This document shows positions 20,643 to 30,332 of a stretch of DNA of 64,000 nucleotides, piece after piece. The DNA is from Cytidiella melzeri. Taxonomy: Eukaryota; Basidiomycota; Agaricomycetes; Polyporales; Irpicaceae. Position 1 is the stretch's first letter. Each line of letters starts with the position of its first letter. The stretch covers positions 1 to 64,000 of the forward strand of contig JABYQR010000121.1 in assembly GCA_022592445.1 (NCBI GenBank), given 5' to 3'. A model generated the notes under the pieces. It was given only the letters and a program-made list of their open reading frames with translations. It was not told where the DNA came from and searched no databases. A program made the position numbers and the translations under genes.

Positions 20643-21295
20643 TGTAATGTTGTAGATGGCCTGACTAGCCCTTATTTTTTTGCAATTTACCTCTTGTTTT
20701 CATCTTTAAAACCTCGGGTTGCAACTCAATTGCAACCATCTCTGCACAAACCCCTTACATGTCTATTAAGTGCCCATATCACATGGCTTAGACGCTCTAC
20801 ATGGTCACATTCCTCGCTGCTACATCACACTGACACATGACTTAGCTTATGTAAGACCACATGGCTACAACCACATGGCTCAGCCCATAGCTAGGGTTTG
20901 ACATCATAGATACCACTCACATGGACTCCTATTGTTCTTTTGCTATTGTTCTCTTTATTGAAGAATATTCTCACAGGTGTGGGATTGTAATACAATAACT
21001 TGTCTCCTTTTAGATAGATTCTCTCACAAGTAGAGGTCTTGGCAGAGTCCAGACAATAGCTATTATTCTCCTTTAGGTAGTTCTATTGTTCTTTTTTCAC
21101 ACAGCTTCTTGCAAAGCCTGCACTTACCATGGTCTGTGTGCAGGTCCCTGAAGTCTATATAAACAGCTGCATGTACGCTCCTAGCCCCCCATCTTGACCT
21201 CTTGGTCTTTACTGGGCTAGGTAAGCAAACCCCTCCTGTACTACATAGCTAGTAGTACCCAATACTAACTTGGTCTTTACTGGGCTAGCAACTTG
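20643..21295 (+). repeat. Putative 3' LTR of the chromovirus
   Basis: A purine-rich tract (tttttggaggg) ends at 20642 and is followed by tgtaatgttgtaga, a typical LTR start. A TATA motif (tctatataaac, about 21155) sits where a U3 promoter would be. Near the end ttggtctttactgggctag occurs twice (about 21207 and 21272). The right boundary is uncertain because there is no second LTR to compare. Confidence 0.55.
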
Positions 21296-21399
21296 CATAG
21301 AATCTGATAGCTGGTGAGAGCACTGTGCTTCACGCCTGCCACCACCTTTTTGTCGTCGCCGACATTGTGTCCCTTTTTGTTGCGTCGAGCTTGGTCTCC

Positions 21400-21660
21400 G
21401 TGACAGCAACCCCCTATCTTTGTAGACAACAACCACAAGTTCCAACCCATGCAGTTCAATCTCACTGGCTCTCTCAGACCTTGCCTCTGCATTCTTCTTT
21501 GTCCAAGACTTGCCAGCAGATGAGTTTGGACCAGTCAGGGGCACTGGTGTCTCTCCAGCTCCAACCTCTCTGATGCCCTTCCTGGTCATCAGCACCTTCA
21601 TAAGTACATACCATACCTCATAATTCTTGTTGTTCAACTTCAGAACATCTGAGTGACCAT
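21400..21660 (-). pseudogene. Ty1/copia gag fragment
   Basis: On the minus strand LKLNNKNYEVWYVLMKVLM, followed by RKGIREV and KSWTKKNAEARSE, resembles the N-terminal Gag (UBN2-type) region of fungal copia elements. Flanking reading in the same frame is low complexity (Leu/Cys runs from a CAA repeat at 21655-21760). No protease, integrase or RT follows; the fragment ends at the LTR-like block on its left. Confidence 0.6.
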
Positions 21661-21765
21661 AGCAGCAACAGCAACAGCAACAACATTGACAACAACAATC
21701 TGGCAGTGGCCCCAGGATAGGCAGTGGTGTTGGCCACGGCAGCAACAACAACAACAAACAATGAA
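21655..21765 (+). repeat. CAA/CAG-rich microsatellite
   Basis: Interrupted runs of agcaacaac and caacagcaa triplets explain the poly-Gln/Cys/Leu frames on both strands. Confidence 0.75.
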
Positions 21766-21916
21766 TGACTTCAGCCTTGCTAAGGCAATCAATGAGCAAT
21801 TTGGCCTCCCTAAGGCAGGTATGCAACAAGTGGTGCAAACCAGTGATCAACCCGGCAGGATATAGCAACATTGTGTAGAAAATTGTGCACAGGGAAAAGT
21901 TGCCTGCACAAGTCAT

Positions 21917-23188
21917 TTTTGCTATGGACTGTACATCATCAGAACTTGTAGCCTTATAGACTGATACATGAACTCCTATACAAGCTTCTAAAACCAGTCA
22001 CCTGAACAATTGTGGTGCCAAAGCACTGCAGCTTGAAACTCAAGCCTCAAACTTCAATATGAAATTCCACGTGATTCGCTCAGATCACGTGCCTAACCAA
22101 TTTGTGGGTTACCACTGTGTTGAAGTGCTGCAATTGCAGCTGCGGTAAGTGTGCAGCTGACCTTGAATTTGAGTATGAGCACTGCTTCACAGTAAACTGG
22201 CCATAATGCACTCAGTTTTGCTCCAAATAACAAAAATTTGGAGCAAAATGACCACACATGGTAGGGCTGTTGAGTGGTGTAGATTTTACTACTCCCATTT
22301 GTGTTGATGTGTCTGCTGCAAAAATCAAAAACTGTTTTTTGATTGGAGAAAGTGCCCACATAACAAGTCTTGAAGTGCTAGTGACAAACTCAGTGCTTTC
22401 CCATCAATTGCATTCATTCTAATCTTGTGGCATAGAACACCGGCGTCAAATGTCACAACAGCTCAGAGCACTGGCCTGCACTGGAGCAATTCTTTCTTCT
22501 TTGGGAATCATGATTGATCAGCATCACCTAGTGCAAGTACTCCATGGGCAACAGCATCTCAATCTCAAGCTGCTGCCACTACAGATAGTAAGGCTGGGCC
22601 AAGCTGTAAGTGTGTTTGCCCTATACTTTCAAATTATACTTGTTCTAGAAGAGCAAGAGACATATACAATCAGAAGGTACATTGTAACATAGCCATTGGA
22701 TTCATCCTCAGTTCCTCATCTACCAAGTCCTTTATCACTCTGATTTTGAGCAGTCCTTTCCACTTTCCATTCATTGCCCCTGAACTCTTGCATCACTCTG
22801 TGTTCTTACATCATGGTTCAACATGTTCATAATTTCCAAGTTCCTTGTTGACTCCCATGTTATTTTTTGCTGCTGATCCCTTCCAAATTAATCATCTCTT
22901 CCTGGCTTATTCACCATTCACATGTTACTCTTAGTCTGAGTGTTATGAGTATCATTTCTCTAATCTACCTGACATTTGCATACATCCTATTCAAACTACT
23001 CAGTCATCATGTACATGCCCGTGTATTTGCATACATACTCCATACTATATGTGTTGCTTCATCCTCCAAGTGGCAAGCCAAGAGTTGCAAGGAGGAAGTC
23101 GCGTGATATACCTGGTACACCTGGATTATTTGTCCTATCATAGAAAGCAAATTAAATATTATGTAAACCATTGATGGACTGAGTCTGC
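21917..23188. other. AT-rich stretch without a supported gene
   Basis: No conserved protein motif seen on either strand. An inverted pair around 22213-22250 (ttttgctccaaat...atttggagcaaaa) forms a short hairpin. The rest looks like decayed repeat sequence. Confidence 0.4.
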
Positions 23189-23678
23189 TCACAATTGTTC
23201 CTCCATGGTGTTTTTCAGGTCTGCTGGCATCAAATTCAGCAGTCTCGGGAGCACTGGATTCAAGTATGGGCTTGCTTTCAAGAAGTGCATCACTTCAAGG
23301 CGTTTTTCCGGGTCCATTTCTTCCATTTGCTTTACTAATGTTGCCACCTTGTCAACATCCTTCTGCTTTACATCTTCAAGGGTGCGGAGCAGTGTACTCT
23401 GCAGCCATGCTACATCTATAGGCGCATCTTCTCCACTGCGATGGCTGTAGAGAGCAAAGTGAATATTTTGCACAACATTAATTTACATAGTCAACTTACA
23501 CGAGTTGACTATTGTGTATATATGGGACAGAAAGTGGCCTGTTAAGCTGCATTGATGGATCCTTGTTGGAATTGTTCACAGTATTGGTGAGTGTCACGTC
23601 TGAAGATAGCATGGGTAGGGATACGGTGGGACCAATGGTAGCAAGTAAAGCAAGAGTGACAGCTATGCAAGAGTGCAT
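23189..23678 (-). CDS. Small secreted protein, 144 aa, two exons
   Basis: Exon 1 (23678-23500) starts with a clear signal peptide: a short N-region, then hydrophobic IAVTLALLATIGPTVSLP. A 55-bp intron (23499-23445, donor GTAAGT, acceptor CTACAG) is phase 2 and rejoins V|HRSGED. Exon 2 (23444-23189) encodes an amphipathic, charged, probably helical domain (WLQSTLLRTLEDVKQKDVDK, KQMEEMDPEKRLEVMHFLKA) ending in EEQL and TGA. The predicted mature protein is about 120 residues, with no cysteine beyond the signal region and no family I recognise. It is the only intact-looking gene in the left 26 kb and is surrounded by transposon debris, a setting typical of fungal effector-like or lineage-specific genes. 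That role is inference only. Confidence 0.65.
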
Positions 23679-23679
23679 G

Positions 23680-25200
23680 ATGAAGAATGAGGAAGGTACA
23701 GGGTTCCAAAAAAGGGTGGCTGTTTTGCTTGGTTCAGAAATTCAGGTGTAGGTGTGGATCCTCAGTGAAGTGAGTTGGGCAAGAAGCAAGATGAGCTACA
23801 AGATGTGTCAGAAGAAGCTTTCAGAATAGCAGGGTGGGTATAATACACACCAGCCAGTGCTAGCTTGCGAAGGAAGGGGAAGTCTTAGAGATAGAGAAAC
23901 ACAAGTGTACCAGAGCAGTATTTATGTAGTAAAAGCTGAGACATCCCATCTTCTGAACCTCCATTCTTCCTTCATGTTGATCAAAGTACTTAGCCTGTTG
24001 TCATCACAACTGCACTCAGACCAGCCACATGAGACTTATTGAAACTGTTCCCTGGTGATACAAATGATAAGAACACAGTTATCAACAACTATTGATGAGA
24101 AGATCTTGGGTGCAATTTGTACCATCTGCACCACCTGCACCCTGTGCACAGTTTATGGTAACCACTACAGTCTGTTGATATACTGTGATGGGGATAGCTG
24201 TCAAGCAGTTGCAACAGTCTGGATGATTGTTGGCCTGTTCAATTTGCTGCTTCTTTCATAGAACATTCTGGCTTGCAATCAAGGTGTCAGCAGGTAGTTT
24301 ACATACAAGCAACTGCAATGCTATGGCAGGTATTTCATTGTGTTTCTCTGTGTTCAAGACCTCTGACAATGACAGGGGTTGCAGTGTGCACCACAGCATG
24401 CAGCTGCATTCAACCTTACTGGTATCTGATTATCTTTCATCAGTGCAGTGTCTCACAGGTTGTGATTATTCGCCTGAATCAGCTCCAAGCACATTATATG
24501 TGTCCTGTCTCAGAATGAAATTGATGCCAAGAGTAGATCTTATAGGAGTTGAGAATGTCTTTGATCAAGTGAGTGTAACTTTCTAGAAGGCTTTGTGAGA
24601 CATGATATCTAAATCAAAGTGTGACATGTAAAGTTTGATAGCTACTGAAAGGTTGATAAGACATTGTGATACAAAGCTTGACATCTGCACTGTGTATCAA
24701 CATGGTTGACCCCAGTATTTGGGTTGCAAGTGAAACAAACCTCATCTGCTCTCTTATTCTTGACTGAAAGCTGCTCATGATCATGTAAATCAGTTTACAT
24801 GCTAGCTCCTGTAAGTACTAGAAGTCTCAATGTACATACTTTTTAATAGCATCAGTCACAACTGGTTGCAAGTAAAGTGCACCAAAAGCTCATTGACAGG
24901 GGCAGTGCATTGCACAGAGCAAGACACGGGAATCAGAACTTTGATTGAACACTAACTATATCGTTGAGCCCTCGGTGCCATCACCCAATCAATCAGTTGG
25001 CCTGGGGACCCGCTAGCAACAGCCTTCCGGATGTTTATCGATTGACGTTTTCCATTTGTTGCTAGGAGAATCATCAATCCAAGGCTGTTCTGAAACACCA
25101 CCAAACAAGAATCAGACGCCATGTTCATCCAGTCTGAGCGCCCCTCCTAAGCTGCCACTAGAATCGTCAGAGACTCAGAGAACAGCTACTCTGCCTCCCC
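23680..25200. other. No supported gene
   Basis: Upstream region of the small secreted protein plus AT-rich sequence. A minus-strand acataaata motif near 23922-23930 is a weak TATA candidate, about 245 bp from the start codon. No other feature is supported. Confidence 0.4.
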
Positions 25201-25234
25201 GAACACCCCAACTCACTCAACCATCTTTTCATTG

Positions 25235-25970
25235 AGTCAAGGTGTCCACAGCATGAGGCTTGAGCACGGCATCGTGCTTGCCCCCCTCACCCGCCTTCGC
25301 GCCAGCAAGGACCGCATCCAGGGGTCGCTTGCCGTCGACTACTAGTATTCTCAGAGAGTATGGCACCTTGCTTATCAGATCACCGAAACAACGGTCATCG
25401 CTCCTCAGCTTGGCGGGTTCTACCACGTCCCTGGCAACTACACCAGCGCCCAGATCGGGATGAAAAGATGGGAGTCAACCTTCGTTTCACTCCGCTGTGG
25501 GTTTCTGATCTGTATACCGTGGCGCACACCAGGTCGTAGACGCCGCTCATGCGATGGTCTCGCATCCTCCTAAGTCAGTAGGAGAAGGACCCTACCACTT
25601 CGTCTTTGCCTCCCAAATCCCCCTCACAGGAAAGCCAGGAACGCCTCGTCTTTTCGCCGAAGAAGCTACGTTCAACTCATGTGAATCTTGGTGTGCTGCA
25701 TCTCAAGATACCTTCCTTTGTAACAACTAAGGAGTACGTACACCACCTGCACGCCGTGACAGCTTTGAACGCCTTCCATGTGGCCGGTCTCGACGGTGTC
25801 GAGATTCAAGGCGCCAGCGGGTATTTTGAACGACCAAGGACGTTGGCAACGAGCGTACAGAGTAGGATGACGGTGGTAGCGTCGAGACCATGGTCAGCTT
25901 TGCACCGCAGTTTGTTTTCGGCAAGAAGAACGTGGCCCTACAGTTCAGCCCATGGTACTCCTTAGTAGCA
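25235..25970 (+). pseudogene. Old Yellow Enzyme (NADH:flavin oxidoreductase) pseudogene
   Basis: Pieces of an FMN-dependent ene-reductase appear in shifting frames. GIVLAPLTRLRASKDRIQGSLAVDYY (about 25264-25341) is followed by TAG. VIAPQLGGFYHVPGNYTSAQ comes from about 25390. LNAFHVAGLDGVEIQGASGY (about 25766-25826) is the conserved barrel segment where active enzymes read GFDGVEIHGANGYL. At least two stops and two frame changes separate these pieces. The substrate-binding His/Asn site is altered (EIQGA in place of EIHGA). Dead copy. Confidence 0.8.
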
Positions 25971-26655
25971 TGTATTTAATCTGTTTACTCCAAATACATT
26001 GCTGAATCTTGCTTTTAGGTAGTAGACATGAGGATGCATTGTCTCTCCGAATATACACCCGAACTTGGCGTGCATCCAGGCTGTTGAGCCTCGTGTTAAC
26101 GGCATGGTGAGCGCGATGTAGAGGAAGGAGAAGTACGGTACTGTCCTTTATCTATAGCAGAAACCTTGATGTTACTCGTAGTCGAACAACTTCATCCGCA
26201 ACATATCATGGTCACTCCATCCGCTGACCTCCACAGGTGGCTACAACAGAGAACTCGCGTTAGCAGTTGCATACAACAGTGCCGGGCAGATCGCCATTAG
26301 ACTTCACTACATTCCTACAGTACATCTTAAGTTTCTTGTTTAGCATTGACAAGCATCTAGTAGCATTCATCTTTGCGTACATAGCCCAATCCTGTTTAGC
26401 TGAGCGCCTCAGGAAGAATCTGCCTTTCTGCGCATTACGACCAGTCGAAGTTTTACATTCTTGGTAGAGCCATTGGATATACCAACTACCCGCCATCGAT
26501 GAGGAACGCTAATTGCTGGAGGACACCACCGTTTCATTACAACAAGAGTAGAATATAGACGATTCAGAAGTACTAGTGCAAGCGGTCATAAGAATCTATA
26601 CCTAAAGGAGACTTTCTCCTTGCAATGAACAACAATTGCATAACGATAAGTAACG
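25971..26655. other. No supported gene
   Basis: A short minus-strand frame at 26260-26496 has no recognisable motif. Probably decayed sequence between the OYE remnant and the first intact host gene on the right. Confidence 0.4.
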
Positions 26656-26757
26656 TACATCAGGAAATAAAACAAAGTCTCCGGCAGCTACGGAGCTCTC
26701 CGGAGCACTCCGTAGCAGCTGGGAGCTCAGGTAGCCTTCGCATTGTTTCCTGATGTA
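26656..26757. repeat. 102-bp hairpin with perfect 12-bp ends
   Basis: tacatcaggaaa (26656-26667) is exactly inverted as tttcctgatgta (26746-26757). Inside it a second hairpin occurs (agctacggag ... ctccgtagc). It lies about 45 bp downstream of the stop of the coiled-coil gene, so it may be a tiny MITE or a transcript-end structure. Confidence 0.7.
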
Positions 26758-26802
26758 TCCTGTCCGATGTGAGAAGCCTGGAAAACGATAGCGTATACAA
26801 TC

Positions 26803-28510
26803 CTAAATGACAGTTTTCATCGCTTGTTCTGTAAGCCCGTCGATCATAGAGAGCACATTTGTCACGGCAGGGACAGCGCAGAGACTGTCGTATTCCTTGC
26901 GAGCAATCTCAAGTAGGGCAGCCACTCGCCGCCGTTCCTGTTGCTCGACCATCAACGCGTCCTGAGTTTTGGTCAAGTCGGCTCTGCACTTTTCCAGGAT
27001 AGCTTTTATCCGTGACGCGTCGGACTGCGCGTCCATCAGTTGCAGTTCGAGCTTTTGTTGCATGCTCTGCGCCTTGCTCAGAGCACCCTCCAACACATTC
27101 GCGTTCGTCGTGCTCGTTGTAAACAGGTCATGCGTGAGAAGTCTCTCTTTCTTCAGGACATCTTCTGCATGTATCCTGCGTCCAATTTCTGCCACGAGGA
27201 GAGACTGCATAAGCTTGAAGTCGATGTGGTCGGTGTTGTCTGGTTCCGCAGCTGACGATTGGGACTCGGGAGATCTGCAGTCTTTTCTACGATAGACCTC
27301 GGACGATGGCGGGGTTATAAGCCGTGCTGAGCGAGCATTAAGAGGGGAAGAGGACGAGTTATAGCGCTTATGTTCTAATGGGGTCGATGGACCTGGTAAT
27401 AAGGTAAGTGGGGAGATATTTCAGGACCACATTGCAACAAACCTGCGATCGGTTGCTTTGGTTCGTTGTCCCGTGCGAGATGCCTCCTTGGATGAATAGG
27501 TTCCTTTAATGTGCGCAATGACGAAGTAATTTGAACGTACATCTCAGTGTCGTCCACTGGAGGGGCATCGCCGCAAGGTTCGACTTGAAGGTTTTGGGAA
27601 GCTAAACCATCCTCGGCTCCATCCAAAGATAGTGAGTCAGCGTGCATAGGCACGAGTTCGCGATATGGAGAGCGTGTATAGTCAAGGAAATCTTCTTCGG
27701 CCTGTGTGGGCGTTGAGTGACCGTCAAAACCGTTCAGAGGTACAAATTGGATATTGGCACCAGTCTTGGAGATGGAGAGGGGTGGTAATATGGTCACCAT
27801 CGTGCCCTGAGCATTCTTTAGTCCATGAAGTTCATGCATATACGCGGTAATACCTGTCCTGAAGATGCATACGGTGGCGGACTCGCAGCTGATTCTCTCT
27901 CTTTCGCACGTTGTTGTGGAGGCTCTCGCGGGAGCGAGTGCATCGGGATTTGCCTAGAGCTAGAAGGATGCAGTAAGAAGGTGGGGAAATTGATAACCGG
28001 TAACCTGCTGGATGCGAATAGCTTACTCTTCCCGCCATGTAATATTCGCTCTATTGCACCAATATCAGCATCGAATAAGTGGTGTGCGAAAGCTGGACTA
28101 TACGAACATGTCCAATGTGTGCCGGCCTTCTTGAAGGTGCTCCTCAGCAGCACGTACTCGATATTTCAAATCTTGGTGGTCAAACTAGAACAAGGTGTTG
28201 GCGGACGGACGTCGCGTTGGCGAAACACCAAACCACCACTCACGCTGTCTTCTGGTAGCCGCCAGCCTACGTTTACCATTCCATGTTTCCACTGAATCTC
28301 GTATCGCGACGGATAGAAGCCATTGGCTATAATATTGAGTGCTTTCAAGTCCTCGATGGTTTTGCTAATCTCCTCCTTCTCTTGGGCGGTTTGGTCGCGT
28401 CCGACGGTGTAGATGATTCTACGAGCTCGCGTGTCCCTGTACTGGATTACAAGCGAAGCTTGAACATTTCTGCGTTTGCGGGAGCTTCTTGAAGAGAGTT
28501 CTCGTGGCAT
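26803..28510 (-). CDS. Hypothetical coiled-coil protein, multi-exon
   Basis: Start ATG at 28510 (MPRELSSRSSRKRR). The first exon contains a compact domain (SLVIQYRDTRARRIIYTVGRD, SKTIEDLKALNIIANGFYPS, IQWKHGMVNVGWRLPEDS). A good donor (gtgagtgg, about 28248) follows; the exact path from there to the segment around SRQIPMHSLPREPPQQRAKE is not resolved. Later introns are clearer: about 27844-27809, and 27442-27393 following EPKQPIA. The last exon is Ser-rich and then a long coiled coil (KLELQLMDAQSDASRIKAIL, RRRVAALLEIARKEYDSL), ending MKTVI. I do not recognise the family. It looks like a real, intact gene with no transposon features. Confidence 0.7.
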
Positions 28511-28846
28511 GTCGAGGCGAGTGTGCGAGTTGGTTCTCTTGTGTCTCCAGATGGAGGAGGGCCGTTGAGTGAGAGGGGATAAGAGCAGCTGTGCAATTAT
28601 ATACCACTGCTAGTGTCTCGGGTAGCCGCTCTGTCATTGTCAGTGCCGTAAACATATTGGTAAAACTAACGAGAGATCTGCGCTAATTGGCCGCTGTACG
28701 ACCTCCTGGCAGTGGGCCCTGGCTGCAGTCCCCTTTCACACAGAGTCCCGACCGTCAGGGATGTTCCTGGGCTACACAAGAAGAGCAAGCCTAGCAGAGC
28801 TGGACTCGAGGCTTTGCCATGATTTCAAGATTCACTGGCAAAACCG

Positions 28847-29152
28847 ATGCGGGAACTCGACCTACAAAAGCAGCGGGAGGCGGCATCTCGTCGGGAATCA
28901 AACATGGGCCGGATACGCCGGGAGTATTACAGACGTCCACAACTTCACTCCAGACCACAACTGACTTACCAAGTAAGTTCGACGTTATAAGTCGTCACTG
29001 TAAGGTGGACGAGTGCCGTAGATAACTTAACATGCACTATGCCTTCCAAATCCCCATCTGACTGAACCTTTCCAGAACAGCGAACTCAAACGGATTCAAA
29101 AGTTCCAAGAAGTGAACGCGTGCAGTTCCAACATGGCTTTACCTACGACTGA
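28847..29152 (+). CDS. Small spliced ORF, 65 aa, overlapping the GNAT-Mss4 start
   Basis: ATG at 28847. Exon 1 (28847-28972) encodes Arg-rich helix-like sequence (MRELDLQKQREAASRRESN, RIRREYYRRPQLHSRPQLT). A 108-bp intron with donor GTAAGT (28973) and acceptor AACAG (29080) is phase 0. Exon 2 (29081-29152) continues RTQTDSKVPRSERVQFQHG and stops at TGA. The last 20 nt overlap the start of the downstream GNAT gene in another frame. It could be an independent small protein, the 3' end of a larger gene, or an overlapping upstream ORF on the GNAT transcript. No family recognised. Confidence 0.45.
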
Positions 29153-30332
29153 GATCGTTTACGACTTAGTGGATACCTCGAGAGTTTCGGACGCTCACGC
29201 CATTGAGGTTGCAAGTAAGATTCGACTTGTGCTCATATTGCGACGTGCTAATGCCCTGTGCCACCAAGGTTTTCCTCCAGAGGAAGCCGGTTCTCTCGAA
29301 AAATTCCAGTGAGCATATAGGTCCATTTGGGTCTGGACTTTTGCCATTGTTTCTCTGTAGATATCGCCAGCAGCATGCACCAGAGTTGTTTCTTGGCGCC
29401 TACATTCCAACCCCTGGTGGCCGCATCCTCGCTGGCTACGTCTGCTCTACGTTGTCGTCTTCCGAGCACCTGACGCACGAGTCAATGGACGAACACGAAC
29501 CATCAGGCACATCCGTATGCATACACGCTGTGTGTGTGGCGTTGATTCACCGCCATAGAGGCATCGCTCTCGGTTTGCTGAAGGACTATATCTCTCGTCT
29601 GGAGAAGGCTCGTCAGAACGGTGCTCCGTACATCCGAATTCTTCTCATCACTCATGAGAACATGAGGAGTCTATACGAGAAGGCTGGATTTGAGTGGCTG
29701 GGAAAGAGCGAAGTAGTTCACGGCCCTGAGCCATGGTACGAAATGGGCAAGACCTTGTCCACTGCACCGGTGCCCGCTTCTCAACCCCCTTCGCTCCCTC
29801 CTGGCATATGGGAAGCTCTTCAACGATCGTCCTCACGGAAAGCACCAGTTGCTCGTCTTTTTGCTGCATTCGACAACGGCGTAGATGACATTACAAAAAA
29901 AGAAGATAACCTCATCACCAACAAAGCCGATTTACTCTGCCCTCGCGGAGGCTGCGGCAGCATCATTCTCAAGAACGGTGTCGCATCGTTGACCGAGCGA
30001 AATAGTGTACAGATCGATCCACCAACCGTGCATAGTGGTAGCTCAATGCTTCCATCGCTGCCTCCACCTGGCTCACCTATGAAATGGTGGAAGATCACCC
30101 CAAATGCGATGGCCTTTGAAAACATTGAAGTATCGCGTGCGGTTACCCTTCCTGGTGGGCTTGCTACTAGCGCCGCTTTTTATCGTCCATTGAAGCTCAC
30201 ACCATCGCAGATACCAAAAAGCGTATCAAATTGCTGGCCTGTGCGGAATGCGAGCTCGGGCCGCTGGGATGGCATGAGGAAGGAGGGACAGAATTTTGGC
30301 TCGCCATCGATAGGGTAGGGTATCGTGAGTAA
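29133..30332 (+). CDS. GNAT acetyltransferase fused to an Mss4/DSS4-like domain
   Basis: Start ATG at 29133 (MALPTTEIVYDLVDTSRV). Introns: about 29217-29269, 29310-29360, and one near the end (about 30137-30208, weak donor gtgcgg). The N-terminal half is an AANAT-type N-acetyltransferase: EEAGSLEKFQ, ELFLGAYIPTPGGRILAGYV, the acetyl-CoA loop region VALIHRHRGIALGLLKDYI, and a C-terminal strand (RILLITHENMRSLYEKAGFE). The second half is Mss4-like: LLCPRGGCGS with two Cys, WWKITPNAMAFENIE, then after the last intron KLLACAECELGPLGWHEEGG with a second Cys pair and FWLAIDRVGYRE. Mss4/DSS4 proteins bind Rab GTPases and one zinc. The substrate of the acetyltransferase is unknown. Intact. Confidence 0.85.
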
